A program made the translations under genes and the position numbers. Shown here one piece after another: positions 1-7,203 of a DNA stretch of 9,299 bases. The stretch spans positions 1 to 9,299 of the forward strand of contig JAHDBX010000026.1 in NCBI GenBank assembly GCA_020630145.1. Direction: 5' to 3'. The notes beneath the pieces are model-generated. The model saw nothing but the letters and a program-made list of their open reading frames with translations, was not told the origin of the DNA and did not search any database. Numbering within the stretch: position 1 is the first letter of the stretch; the number at the start of each line of letters is the position of its first letter. This DNA comes from Gammaproteobacteria bacterium (lineage in GTDB: Bacteria > Pseudomonadota > Gammaproteobacteria > HTCC5015).

Positions 1-524
1 TTAAGGCTTTGCTCATATAGTTTGTGAATAAACTGAGGCGCATTTAAAGTTCGTTTAGATAATCGTGCATTGATTATAGTAATAGGTATATTCTTTTTAT
101 GGCACTTATGGAATAAGTAAGGCCATATTTCAGTCTCCACTATGAAGCTTTGAGTGGGCTTACACATGTTCAAAAAAGCATTCGTTTGCAAATACAAGTC
201 ATAAGGTAGATAACAGTGTTCTACCTTTTTGTAAAGTTTGTTTGATAATACTTTTTTGCCGGAAGGTGTGTTGCAAGTAATGAGTATTTTTTTCTTTGCG
301 TGCTGAGCTAAAATTCTTTCAATAAGTGGTATGACGGTATTAACTTCGCCAACCGATGCGCAATGAAACCAGTGGTCTATATTTTTCAATTTAGGCAGGC
401 AAAAGCCAAAACGCTGTAAAAAAAATAGTAAGCCGCCTTGTCGTTTGATTGCTTGTTGTAGGGCTGCAACTACTAAAATGGGTGTCGCGAGGTGAAGGAG
501 AAACTGGTAAATAAATAGACGCAT
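1..524 (-). CDS. waaA: 3-deoxy-D-manno-octulosonic acid (Kdo) transferase, 3' end outside window
   Basis: WaaA (KdtA) transfers Kdo from CMP-Kdo to the lipid A precursor at the cytoplasmic face of the inner membrane, starting the LPS inner core. The ATG at 524-522 overlaps the lpxL stop (TAATG). From there 174 codons are open to the window edge. Residues 1-25 form the usual N-terminal membrane anchor with a hydrophobic stretch (LLHLATPILVVAAL). Residues 52-61 read WFHCASVGEV, the family signature holding the catalytic glutamate (Glu60 here). Residues 129-136 (VETEIWPY) and 152-155 (NARL) match two more conserved WaaA motifs. Only the N-terminal glycosyltransferase half is visible; the CMP-Kdo-binding C-terminal half lies to the left of base 1. 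The start overlap implies translational coupling with lpxL. No truncation or frameshift is seen in the part present. Confidence 0.93.
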   Translation of the reverse strand, partial: MRLFIYQFLLHLATPILVVAALQQAIKRQGGLLFFLQRFGFCLPKLKNIDHWFHCASVGEVNTVIPLIERILAQHAKKKILITCNTPSGKKVLSNKLYKKVEHCYLPYDLYLQTNAFLNMCKPTQSFIVETEIWPYLFHKCHKKNIPITIINARLSKRTLNAPQFIHKLYEQSL

Positions 525-1444
525 TACTGGTACTTGCGCTTACTGCCATCTGGCAAAGTGTGAAAACGTTTGTGGGCCCATAAATATTGGCTGGGGTCAA
601 TTTTAATACCATGTTCAATAGCGGCATTAACTTTGCTGGCATCATCAATGTTATTGTTTGATGGAAATGCATGCAAAGGCTTTTGGAAAATGAGTTTATA
701 ACGGCTGCCTTCTCGTATTGGTAAAAATGGTATGACGGTAGCTTTTGTAATATTGGCTATGCGAGATGTGGCGGTAATAGTAAGAGTAGGTGTATTAAAA
801 AATGGTGCGAACACATGCTCTTCGCTGGCTAAATTCTGGTCTGGTGCATACCAACTTAGCATGCCCTTTTTTAATTGACGTATAAATTGCTTACTGTTCT
901 TTCTTTCCACTATAGAAAAATGTTTGCTGCGTGAGCGCCACATAAATGCATTGTAAAGTTTGTTTTTTGCAGGTTTATACATAGCCTGAAAGTCATAATG
1001 TAAACGTAATAAGCGGCCGCCTAGTTCAGTTGAGCTAAAATGCCCAGAAAGTAATAGAATGGTGTGTTTGTCTTGGTGAACTGTTTGTATATATTGCCCG
1101 CCTTCTATGTCATGTAATTTTGCTAAACGTTCATCTGATGCCCACCAGGCCATGGCTGTTTCAAAAATAGAAATGCCTGCATTTTGGAAACTTTTTTTTG
1201 CAATATGTTGCACTTCTGCTTCATTCAGCTCAGGGAAACAGAGTTGTATATTCGTGCGGGCTATTCGTTTTCTAGAGGGTATAAGTAAAAATATGATGTT
1301 GCCTAAGCAGCGCCCTATGGCAATTTGGCATGTTAAGGGTAGCAATATACTAATACGCATAACGCATAGTAAAAACCATGTGCCCCAATAACGAGGGTGA
1401 AGATAGGCTAATTTAAAAATGGCGTGGTCAGGTGTTTGTTGCAT
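524..1444 (-). CDS. lpxL: Lipid A late acyltransferase, LpxL/LpxM (HtrB) family
   Basis: Inner-membrane acyltransferase of the LpxL/HtrB family, which adds a secondary acyl chain from acyl-ACP to Kdo2-lipid IVA (or to a related precursor) during lipid A maturation. The 306 residues match the family's usual length. A hydrophobic N-terminal segment (about 22-56) anchors it. GHFSSTE at residues 134-140 is the HX4(D/E) catalytic motif, with His135 and Glu140; it corresponds to the HFMSLE site of E. coli LpxL. YAPDQN (199-204), TATSRIA (224-230) and QYLWAHKRF (286-294) are further family blocks. The ATG at 1444-1442 has no strong Shine-Dalgarno sequence. It lies 6 bases after the ancestral tolC stop (1451), and its own stop overlaps the waaA start, so it is probably read with tolC and waaA. 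Which acyl position it serves (LpxL or LpxM type) cannot be settled from sequence alone. Confidence 0.9.
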   Translation of the reverse strand: MQQTPDHAIFKLAYLHPRYWGTWFLLCVMRISILLPLTCQIAIGRCLGNIIFLLIPSRKRIARTNIQLCFPELNEAEVQHIAKKSFQNAGISIFETAMAWWASDERLAKLHDIEGGQYIQTVHQDKHTILLLSGHFSSTELGGRLLRLHYDFQAMYKPAKNKLYNAFMWRSRSKHFSIVERKNSKQFIRQLKKGMLSWYAPDQNLASEEHVFAPFFNTPTLTITATSRIANITKATVIPFLPIREGSRYKLIFQKPLHAFPSNNNIDDASKVNAAIEHGIKIDPSQYLWAHKRFHTLPDGSKRKYQ

Positions 1445-1450
1445 GCAGTT

Positions 1451-2649
1451 TTATTTAAGCCATGCGTTAATGTTTTGTAGTGATTCTTCGTTTAAATTGC
1501 CAACAGTTGCTTGTAGCTGCACCAGCTTTGTAGCCAATTTCTGTGGCATTTAGTGCGGCTTTTGTTGATTCCACAGCTTTAGAAAATGCCTTGCTACGAC
1601 TAATAGCGGCCTGGATATTTTGATAAGCATTACGAGCTTGCTGTTTAGTTAAACGCTTTTGTTGAATGGCAGCTTGGTAATCTGCTTCGTAATTGTAATG
1701 AGCCTGACGAGTGCGTGAGCGACCACCGCCACCTTCAAATAATGGAATTTTTAAGTTTAAGCTGAGGGTTGTGTCATATTCACCGTTTGGAGAACTAACA
1801 GAATTTTCCGTGTAATTTCTACTGGCTGCAAAGTTTAGTGAGGGGTAGCGGTCACCACTTTGTATACTGATTGCATGGCGGCTAGCATCGGCTTTGTGTA
1901 AGGCGGCCAATAAGCTTGGGTTGTTTTTTAATGCTAAATCTACCCAATGCTGAACATTTTGAGGCTCAAGCGTAGTTAAAGAAAAAGACTTATCTAATGC
2001 AGCTAGCGTAAGTTGATCTTGGTTGCTAATAACAACCAATGCTTCAGCAGCTGATTGTAGAGTATTGCTTGCTACTATTTCTTGTGCAATGCTGAGGTCA
2101 AAGTTAGCCTGTGCTTCTTTGTAATCGGTAATCGCAATAAGACCGATATCGTAGCGTTGTTTACTTTGTTTTAATTGCTGCTCAATACTGCTTTTTTCAG
2201 CTTGAGCAAAACGCAGTTTGTCTTGTGCAGACAATACATTAAAATATGCTTCTGTAACACGTAGAATAAGATCTTGTTCCGCGTTTTTAAAGGTAACTTC
2301 TGCTTGCTTGTCGATAGCTTTTGCTTGTTTAAGGCCTTTAATTACACGGTAATCAAAAATAGTTTGATTTAAATTGGCGCTATAAACTTTTTGTTCAGTA
2401 TCAACACTGCCGGATTTTTCCGTTTCAGACTGGGTAGCGTCTAGTGAAACGCTGGGCAATATGGCGGCTTTTGCTTGTTTACGTAATTCTTTTTGTGATC
2501 GATAATATGCATAGGCTTGTTGGTAAGCCGCATCATTTTTTTTAGCTAGCATGTAAGAGCTTTTCTGCATTCCCTTCAGCAGTTTCAGCTAGGTTAATGC
2601 TTGAGCTAATAGATAGGCAGATAAAAAGCAGTATGCGCATAAGATTCAT
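1451..2649 (-). pseudogene. tolC: TolC-family outer-membrane efflux/secretion channel, broken by two frame changes and an internal deletion
   Basis: TolC trimers form the outer-membrane duct of type I secretion and multidrug efflux. Three frames carry parts of one protein. Frame 1, from ATG 2649, encodes a signal peptide (MNLMRILLFICLSISSSINLA) and residues to KLLHAS, then TAA at 2544-2542. Frame 2 (open from ATG 2570 to TAA 1467, 367 codons) carries the body: YMLAKKND, LPSVSLDA, EQDLILRVTEAYFNVL, GLIAITDYKEAQ and IPLFEGGGG, all typical TolC blocks. Frame 3, ending at TAA 1453-1451, encodes the family's C-terminal tail, VGNLNEESLQNINAWLK. Each change is +1. Compared with E. coli TolC, about 32 residues between GYKAG and the tail are absent. 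These would hold the GTRTxxDVLxA turn, with Arg367, Asp371 and Asp374 (E. coli numbering) of the periplasmic aperture. The frame-2 product would lack a signal peptide and the tail. Sequencing or assembly error remains possible, but the 32-residue loss is harder to explain that way than a single-base slip. Confidence 0.85.
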
Positions 2650-2671
2650 TTATATAAATAGTATGGTGTAC

Positions 2672-2700
2672 ATTGTCATATGCCGAGGTGCTTACGTCAA
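2672..2700 (-). promoter_or_regulatory. Candidate sigma-70 promoter for the tolC-lpxL-waaA unit
   Basis: Reading leftward, TTGACG (2700-2695) is followed after 17 bases by GACAAT (2677-2672). The -35 box matches the consensus at five of six positions and the -10 box at four of six, with ideal spacing. It lies 22 bases ahead of the tolC signal-peptide ATG at 2649 and would give a short leader. No clear Shine-Dalgarno sequence follows. This is assigned from consensus matching only. Confidence 0.3.
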
Positions 2701-2760
2701 TACTGTATAGTTATTCCTTGTGTTGTTAAAATGCTGTCAAATTTTGGTATATAAGTAGAG

Positions 2761-3471
2761 ATGATTAATATTAATTGTGATATGGGTGAAGGCGTAAGCG
2801 TTGAAGCAGATATTATGCCTTATATTAGCGCCTGCAATATTGCTTGTGGTGGGCATACGGGGGATAGAAACAGTATGCTGAAAACAGCTAATTCAGCCAT
2901 AAAAAATAAGGTCTTAATTGGTGCGCACCCAAGTTATCCTGATACTGTAAATTTTGGACGCAAACATATGTCCCTTAATCCTGAACATTTATTTGATAGC
3001 CTGTCAGAACAAATAGTGGCTTTGCAGTTGGTTTTATCTGAACTGGGTCAGCCATTAGTGCATATTAAACCGCATGGTGCCTTGTATAATGACGCTGCTA
3101 CTGACTCTGAAACGGCACAAATTGTTGTTGATGTTGTCAAGAGCATTGATCCAAATCTAAGCTTGTTTGGTTTAGCAAATTCGCCGATGGCAGATATAGC
3201 CGAGCAAGCAGGCCTTGTATTTAAACATGAGGCCTTTATTGACCGACATTACCGAGATGATGGCAATTTGCTTGAACGGTCTCATGCAGCTGCAATGATA
3301 GATGATGTCGAGCTTATTGTCGAAAGGGTAAAACATATGCAGATGGGCAAGGTGTCATCTTGGCAGGGTAGTATCTTGGAGATATCTGCGGATACGTATT
3401 GCTTACATAGTGATCATCCGCAGGCATTGATGATTGCTCAATCTTTATATCGGCACTTTATAGAAAATTAA
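2761..3471 (+). CDS. pxpA: 5-oxoprolinase (ATP-hydrolysing) subunit A, LamB/YcsF family
   Basis: PxpA works with PxpB and PxpC to hydrolyse 5-oxoproline (pyroglutamate) to glutamate at the cost of ATP, in the cytoplasm, removing a damage product of glutamine and glutamate. The 236 residues are close to the E. coli protein (about 244). Family blocks in order: NCDMGEG (5-11), NIACGGHTGD (26-35; many homologues have GFHAGD here), GAHPSYPD (54-61), HIKPHGALYN (101-110) and the EAFIDRHYRDDG block near residue 160. The start is the ATG at 2761, because the protein begins directly with the family N-terminus (MININCDMGEG). No good Shine-Dalgarno sequence precedes it. It heads a pxpABC operon and diverges from tolC. 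Role assignment is by family; no catalytic residue was tested. Confidence 0.95.
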   Translation: MININCDMGEGVSVEADIMPYISACNIACGGHTGDRNSMLKTANSAIKNKVLIGAHPSYPDTVNFGRKHMSLNPEHLFDSLSEQIVALQLVLSELGQPLVHIKPHGALYNDAATDSETAQIVVDVVKSIDPNLSLFGLANSPMADIAEQAGLVFKHEAFIDRHYRDDGNLLERSHAAAMIDDVELIVERVKHMQMGKVSSWQGSILEISADTYCLHSDHPQALMIAQSLYRHFIEN

Positions 3472-3475
3472 GCTT

Positions 3476-4171
3476 ATGGTTACATATCCGCGCTACGAAA
3501 GCAGTGGCGATGCCTCTCTTATTGTGTATTTTGGTAGCCGTGTTGACCTTGTTGTTTTGCAACAAGTGATTAGTGCTAGTGATAAAATAAAAGCGCATAA
3601 TATAAAGGGCGTAATAGAAATAATACCTGCTTACGCAAGTATTACAATATGTTTCGACTTATGCTTGACTGACTATCATCAGCTTAAAGAAAAACTTAAA
3701 GCACTTTGCTTATTGCCCGAACTTGCACCCTTGCCAGAGTATCCGACAGTTAACATTCCAGCTTGTTACGATGCTTCATTAGGCTTAGATATTCACTCCG
3801 TAGCGGAACATAGCGGGCTATCCGTTAATGATGTTATTCGTTTGCACTCCGAACCACTTTATCACGTTTATATGTTAGGTTTTATGCCGGGCTTTTTATA
3901 TCTGGGTGGCTTGGACTCACGCATAGCCATGCCTCGCAAAGCGAAGCCGCGTACACATATTGAGCAAGGCGCTATAGGTATAGCAGGGCAGCAAACGGGC
4001 ATTTACCCCTTTACAAGTCCGGGTGGCTGGCAAATAATCGCTTGTACACCGACACTTATGTTTGATAGTTCCAAGCCATTTCCTGCCATAGCTAAGCCTT
4101 TGCAAACCGTTCGATTTATACCGATAAGTCTGGATGAGTATCAATCCTTAAAAGGTGATCAGGCATTATGA
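3476..4171 (+). CDS. pxpB: 5-oxoprolinase subunit B, KipI/allophanate hydrolase subunit 1 family
   Basis: PxpB pairs with PxpC to form the part of 5-oxoprolinase related to the two halves of the allophanate hydrolase/KipI-KipA family. The 231 residues compare with about 218 in E. coli. The best signatures are GFMPGFLYLGGL (135-146) and GAIGIAGQQTGIYPFTSPGG (165-184), both highly conserved in this family. The N-terminal part (ESSGDASLIVYFG, 8-20) matches the KipI N-terminal fold. The ATG at 3476 lies 4 bases after the pxpA stop without a clear Shine-Dalgarno sequence, which suggests translational coupling. Its TGA stop overlaps the pxpC start (ATGA). The Bacillus homologue KipI also inhibits the sporulation kinase KinA, but the pxpA-pxpB-pxpC context favours the metabolic role. 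Confidence 0.95.
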   Translation: MVTYPRYESSGDASLIVYFGSRVDLVVLQQVISASDKIKAHNIKGVIEIIPAYASITICFDLCLTDYHQLKEKLKALCLLPELAPLPEYPTVNIPACYDASLGLDIHSVAEHSGLSVNDVIRLHSEPLYHVYMLGFMPGFLYLGGLDSRIAMPRKAKPRTHIEQGAIGIAGQQTGIYPFTSPGGWQIIACTPTLMFDSSKPFPAIAKPLQTVRFIPISLDEYQSLKGDQAL

Positions 4172-5121
4172 GTTTGCAAAATATTGTAGAAGTTGTACGC
4201 CCAGGTTTGTTAACAACAATGCAAGATGCAGGGCGTCCAGGTTATCTACACTTAGGCTTGCCTCGTTCCGGTTGTATGGATAGTTATTCACAAAACTTAG
4301 CTAACTACTTAGTGGGTAATGATCTTAATGCTACTGTTTTAGAGGTAACTTTGCAGGGGCCTGAGCTTGTTTTTAACACGCCTGTAAACGTAGGTGTGGC
4401 TGGAGCACACTTTGATATTTATATAAATGATATATTGCAAACGCCACATGTCACATGGTCTTTGCAGCGGGGGGACTGCTTACGCTTTGGGCGTTTACAT
4501 TCTGGTTGCCGAGCTTATTTGGCTGTTAGCGCTGGCTTTGTTGTAAAACCCGTGTTGCAGAGTTGTTCTACTTTTTTATTGTCAGGTATAGGTGGGCATC
4601 AAGGTCGTGCTTTAGAGGCAGGTGATAGGCTTGTCGTAGGTGACAGCAGTGGGTGTTGTAAAGTGAAAAGCTTATCGAAGGCCTTGCTTATTGATTATAA
4701 AATACCTAAGGCGATACGGGTTGTAGCGGGTCCAGAAAGTCACTGGTTTTCTGATAAAAACAAACAAGATTTTTTCTCCGAAGTGTTTTATGTTTTACCT
4801 GAAAGTAATCGTATGGGGTACCGGTTAAATACGTCTAAACCTTTATGCCTTGAACAAAAACAGAGCATGCTGACCACAGCTATTGTGCCAGGTACGATTC
4901 AAGTGCCTGATAATGGCAAGCCTATTGTTGTCTTGGCGGATGGTCAAACAAGTGGTGGATACCCTAGGATAGCGAGTATTATTTCTGCAGACCTACATTT
5001 GCTAGGTCAATATAAGCCCGGCGATGCAATTCGTTTTTTTGTGGTTAATGCAGAAGAAGCGGTAACAATATATCGTGATAAGCAGCGCTTGTTAAAAACA
5101 GCGCTGGCATATAGAACTTGA
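4168..5121 (+). CDS. pxpC: 5-oxoprolinase subunit C, KipA/biotin-dependent carboxyltransferase-like family
   Basis: PxpC is the third subunit of ATP-dependent 5-oxoprolinase. The 317 residues match the E. coli length (about 310). The N-terminus, VVRPGLLTTMQDAGRPGYLH (8-27), and the following MD...LANYLVGN block are diagnostic. In the C-terminal half, MGYRLN, VPGTIQVPDNGKPIVVLADG and the following SGGYPRIASIISADL block are the most conserved stretches. The ATG at 4168 overlaps the pxpB stop by four bases (ATGA), so the two are almost certainly translated in step. The stop (5119-5121) abuts the stop codon of the opposing rhodanese gene, so any terminator must lie within coding sequence. Proteins of this family are often misnamed urea amidolyase or allophanate hydrolase; the neighbouring pxpA and pxpB settle the name. 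Confidence 0.95.
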   Translation: MSLQNIVEVVRPGLLTTMQDAGRPGYLHLGLPRSGCMDSYSQNLANYLVGNDLNATVLEVTLQGPELVFNTPVNVGVAGAHFDIYINDILQTPHVTWSLQRGDCLRFGRLHSGCRAYLAVSAGFVVKPVLQSCSTFLLSGIGGHQGRALEAGDRLVVGDSSGCCKVKSLSKALLIDYKIPKAIRVVAGPESHWFSDKNKQDFFSEVFYVLPESNRMGYRLNTSKPLCLEQKQSMLTTAIVPGTIQVPDNGKPIVVLADGQTSGGYPRIASIISADLHLLGQYKPGDAIRFFVVNAEEAVTIYRDKQRLLKTALAYRT

Positions 5122-5439
5122 CTAGTAACGCTGCATAGCTTCATCAACGTCTGTTGCCCATGCATCAATACCGCCTGTTAAATTAGTAATATTACTAAAA
5201 CCATTTTGATCTAAATACATGGCTATTTGTGCACTACGCATACCGTGATGGCAGATAACCACGAAAGGGTCGTCGGGGTTAAGTTCGTCTTTTCTAGCGG
5301 GAATATCTGGCATAGGGATATTTTGGCTATTTTCAATTTGGCAAATAGCCACTTCTTCGGGTTGACGAACGTCCAAAAGAACGTAGTGTTGATTGTCTTG
5401 TAATGCTTGCTTCAGTTCAGCGGCAGTTATTGTTTTCAT
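5122..5439 (-). CDS. Single-domain rhodanese-like protein (putative sulfurtransferase)
   Basis: A 105-residue protein made of one rhodanese domain, without a signal peptide, so probably cytoplasmic. The active-site loop CHHGMRS (63-69) has Cys63, the persulfide-carrying residue of rhodaneses, and a conserved Arg68. DVRQPEE (23-29) is the usual CH2A-like block, and LTGGIDAW (88-95) the usual C-terminal block. The loop size fits small sulfurtransferases, but the sulfur donor and acceptor cannot be read from the sequence. The ATG at 5439 lies 3 bases after the kinase stop, so the gene is probably co-transcribed with the kinase; there is no obvious Shine-Dalgarno sequence. Its TAG (5124-5122) touches the pxpC stop on the other strand. 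From memory, similar short rhodaneses sit beside tolC-type genes in other gammaproteobacteria, which would make the pxpABC operon the newcomer; this is not verified here. Confidence 0.9.
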   Translation of the reverse strand: MKTITAAELKQALQDNQHYVLLDVRQPEEVAICQIENSQNIPMPDIPARKDELNPDDPFVVICHHGMRSAQIAMYLDQNGFSNITNLTGGIDAWATDVDEAMQRY

Positions 5440-5442
5440 GTT

Positions 5443-7203
5443 TTAACGTAATAGTCTGTGGTAAGGGTCTGCTTCTTTTAAAATACTAATAATACGTGTG
5501 GTATCGCCTTTACCTGCATTCACTTTTTCATAGCTAGCTTCGAGTAACTTAACCAAACGGTCGCGGTTAGCGGTTAGTGATTTGTGTGCTTCATCTAAGG
5601 AGCGTGAGTCAGGGTAAAATTGCTTCACTTCATTGAGTAGTTTGAATGCAACAGGAAAATTATAATTTTGTTGGCGCGCATCAATAGCAACGTTGATTTG
5701 CTTTTGATAATAGTCGATTATTTCTTTACGCAGAATGCTTGTTAAAGAAATACGGGTATTAAAATTCATCGAAGGCAATTTTTCAAGTAGTGCGACTAAT
5801 GCAGCTTGATCACCATCTTGGATAATTTTAATGTTTTGTAACTCTTTATCTTCACGTTGTTGACTGATGAGGGGCTTGGCCAAAAAAGCTAAGCCGACAG
5901 CCAGTATAATGAGTGCGCCGATTAAAATTTCTTTTGTGCGTGTTTTTGGCAGGCTTAATTCAGCTAAAAAGTTATCGACACTAGGTGTACGCTTCTTACG
6001 CTCTAGTTCAAGCATGCCTTGTAAGGCAGCCGATTCTTTGCGCGATAATTTTTTGATAGCAGGTGGTTTTAAACTGAGTTCTTTTGCTTTATGTGCAGGT
6101 ACTTTTTTGTATGGGTGTACGCCGGTTAATAATTCATAGGCAACACAGCCTAAACCGTAGATGTCATCACGAGGGTCAGGGTCTTGTCCTGAGAACATTT
6201 CAATACTAGCATAAGCAGGTGTTAAAGCCTTTAGCACCTTAGGATCAAAGATGGTTGTTTCCTCGTCAATATCATCCGTATCGCGCTTAATGGCGCGTGT
6301 AATACCAAAGTCCAGCAGCTTAATGGTGCCGTCTTCGGTAAGAAAAATATTAGCGGGTTTTAAATCGCAGTGAATTAATTTTTGCTTATGTGCATAAGCT
6401 AAACCGGCCGCTAATTGCTTAATATAATTTAAAGCAATATCTTTGGGCAGGCCATCTTTAGGCATCTCTTTAATAAGCTTTTGCAGGTTTTGCCCAACCA
6501 TTAACTCCATGGTCATATAGACAGCGCCGCCATCATGGTCAAAATCAAATACAGTCGCAATATTAGGATGTGCTAAACGTTGGGCTTTACTTGCCTCGCG
6601 TTGCAAGGCAATAAATGAACTGGAGTGTTTTTTAAATGCGTCTGTAAGCACTTTTACCGCAACATAAGGATTACTGTCTTGTGCCTGCACTTTTACAAGG
6701 TCGCGAGCTTTATAAACAATGCCCATGCCGCCGCGGCCAAGTAACTCGGTTAATACAAACCTACCTTTAATGACGCTGCCAATTTTAAGTACAGTGTCCT
6801 GTTTGCTATCCGTGTTGTCGAGGTTAACGTCTTCATCGACATCACCCGTCTTATTGGTTAACCGTGTTTGACTAAGCTGCGTTTCTTCGTGTTGGCTCAG
6901 GTTGTTACTGTTGTAAATTAAAGTATCGTCGTCACCGTCAAGAATTTCTGTAGGTACAATAGTGCGTTCTACACCGCCTATTTGTTGCGATGCCAGAGAC
7001 ATTTTTATTGTTTCATTTAAGAACTGTGTTTGGTCAGAGCCTAGAATGTCACTTTTTTTAGCTTGTTTTATTATTTTCAGCAAATCATTTTGCTGCACAC
7101 TTGGGTTTTGGCGTAGAAATTGGTTAAAACTAGCAACAAAGCGCCCTTTGTTTAGGGTGCCATCAGCAAATTGTTTGATAAGTTGTTGGAATTCTTGTTT
7201 CAC
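5443..7203 (-). CDS. Membrane-anchored Ser/Thr protein kinase (Hanks type, non-RD)
   Basis: A 586-residue eukaryote-like Ser/Thr kinase, probably a signalling protein of the inner membrane. Residues 1-75 form a charged, mostly helical N-terminal region of unknown role. Residues 85-137 are a Thr- and acid-rich linker. The kinase domain spans about 145-415: glycine loop GRGGMGIV (156-163), VAVK with Lys184, helix-C Glu203, catalytic loop HCDLKPAN (278-285) with Asp280 and Asn285, DFG (298-300), an APE-like ASIE (332-335), DIYGLG (347-352) and Arg405. The HRD arginine is Cys279, so activation-loop control by the usual Arg is absent. One membrane helix (about 425-446) is followed by about 140 residues likely to lie in the periplasm, with helical, possibly TPR-like character. 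The start is GTG at 7203-7201: an in-frame TAG lies seven codons upstream and no ATG intervenes. Substrates are unknown. Confidence 0.92.
   Translation of the reverse strand: MKQEFQQLIKQFADGTLNKGRFVASFNQFLRQNPSVQQNDLLKIIKQAKKSDILGSDQTQFLNETIKMSLASQQIGGVERTIVPTEILDGDDDTLIYNSNNLSQHEETQLSQTRLTNKTGDVDEDVNLDNTDSKQDTVLKIGSVIKGRFVLTELLGRGGMGIVYKARDLVKVQAQDSNPYVAVKVLTDAFKKHSSSFIALQREASKAQRLAHPNIATVFDFDHDGGAVYMTMELMVGQNLQKLIKEMPKDGLPKDIALNYIKQLAAGLAYAHKQKLIHCDLKPANIFLTEDGTIKLLDFGITRAIKRDTDDIDEETTIFDPKVLKALTPAYASIEMFSGQDPDPRDDIYGLGCVAYELLTGVHPYKKVPAHKAKELSLKPPAIKKLSRKESAALQGMLELERKKRTPSVDNFLAELSLPKTRTKEILIGALIILAVGLAFLAKPLISQQREDKELQNIKIIQDGDQAALVALLEKLPSMNFNTRISLTSILRKEIIDYYQKQINVAIDARQQNYNFPVAFKLLNEVKQFYPDSRSLDEAHKSLTANRDRLVKLLEASYEKVNAGKGDTTRIISILKEADPYHRLLR

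Noticed and set aside
391..672. Minus-strand open frame of 93 codons across the lpxL-waaA junction
   Set aside because: It reads the 3' end of lpxL and the 5' end of waaA in a third frame; both true frames carry clear family motifs here and this one carries none.
1107..1391. Plus-strand open frame of 94 codons inside lpxL
   Set aside because: Antisense shadow of the conserved acyltransferase; no recognisable protein character.
2536..2543. T8 homopolymer as the source of the tolC frame change
   Set aside because: The body frame already matches TolC (YMLA) on the N-terminal side of the run, so slippage there cannot by itself join the signal-peptide frame to the body.
3917..4144. Minus-strand open frame inside pxpB
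   Set aside because: Shadow of the most conserved part of pxpB.
5867..6139. Plus-strand open frame inside the kinase gene
   Set aside because: Antisense to kinase-domain and membrane-helix codons; the cysteine- and serine-rich product is typical of a shadow.
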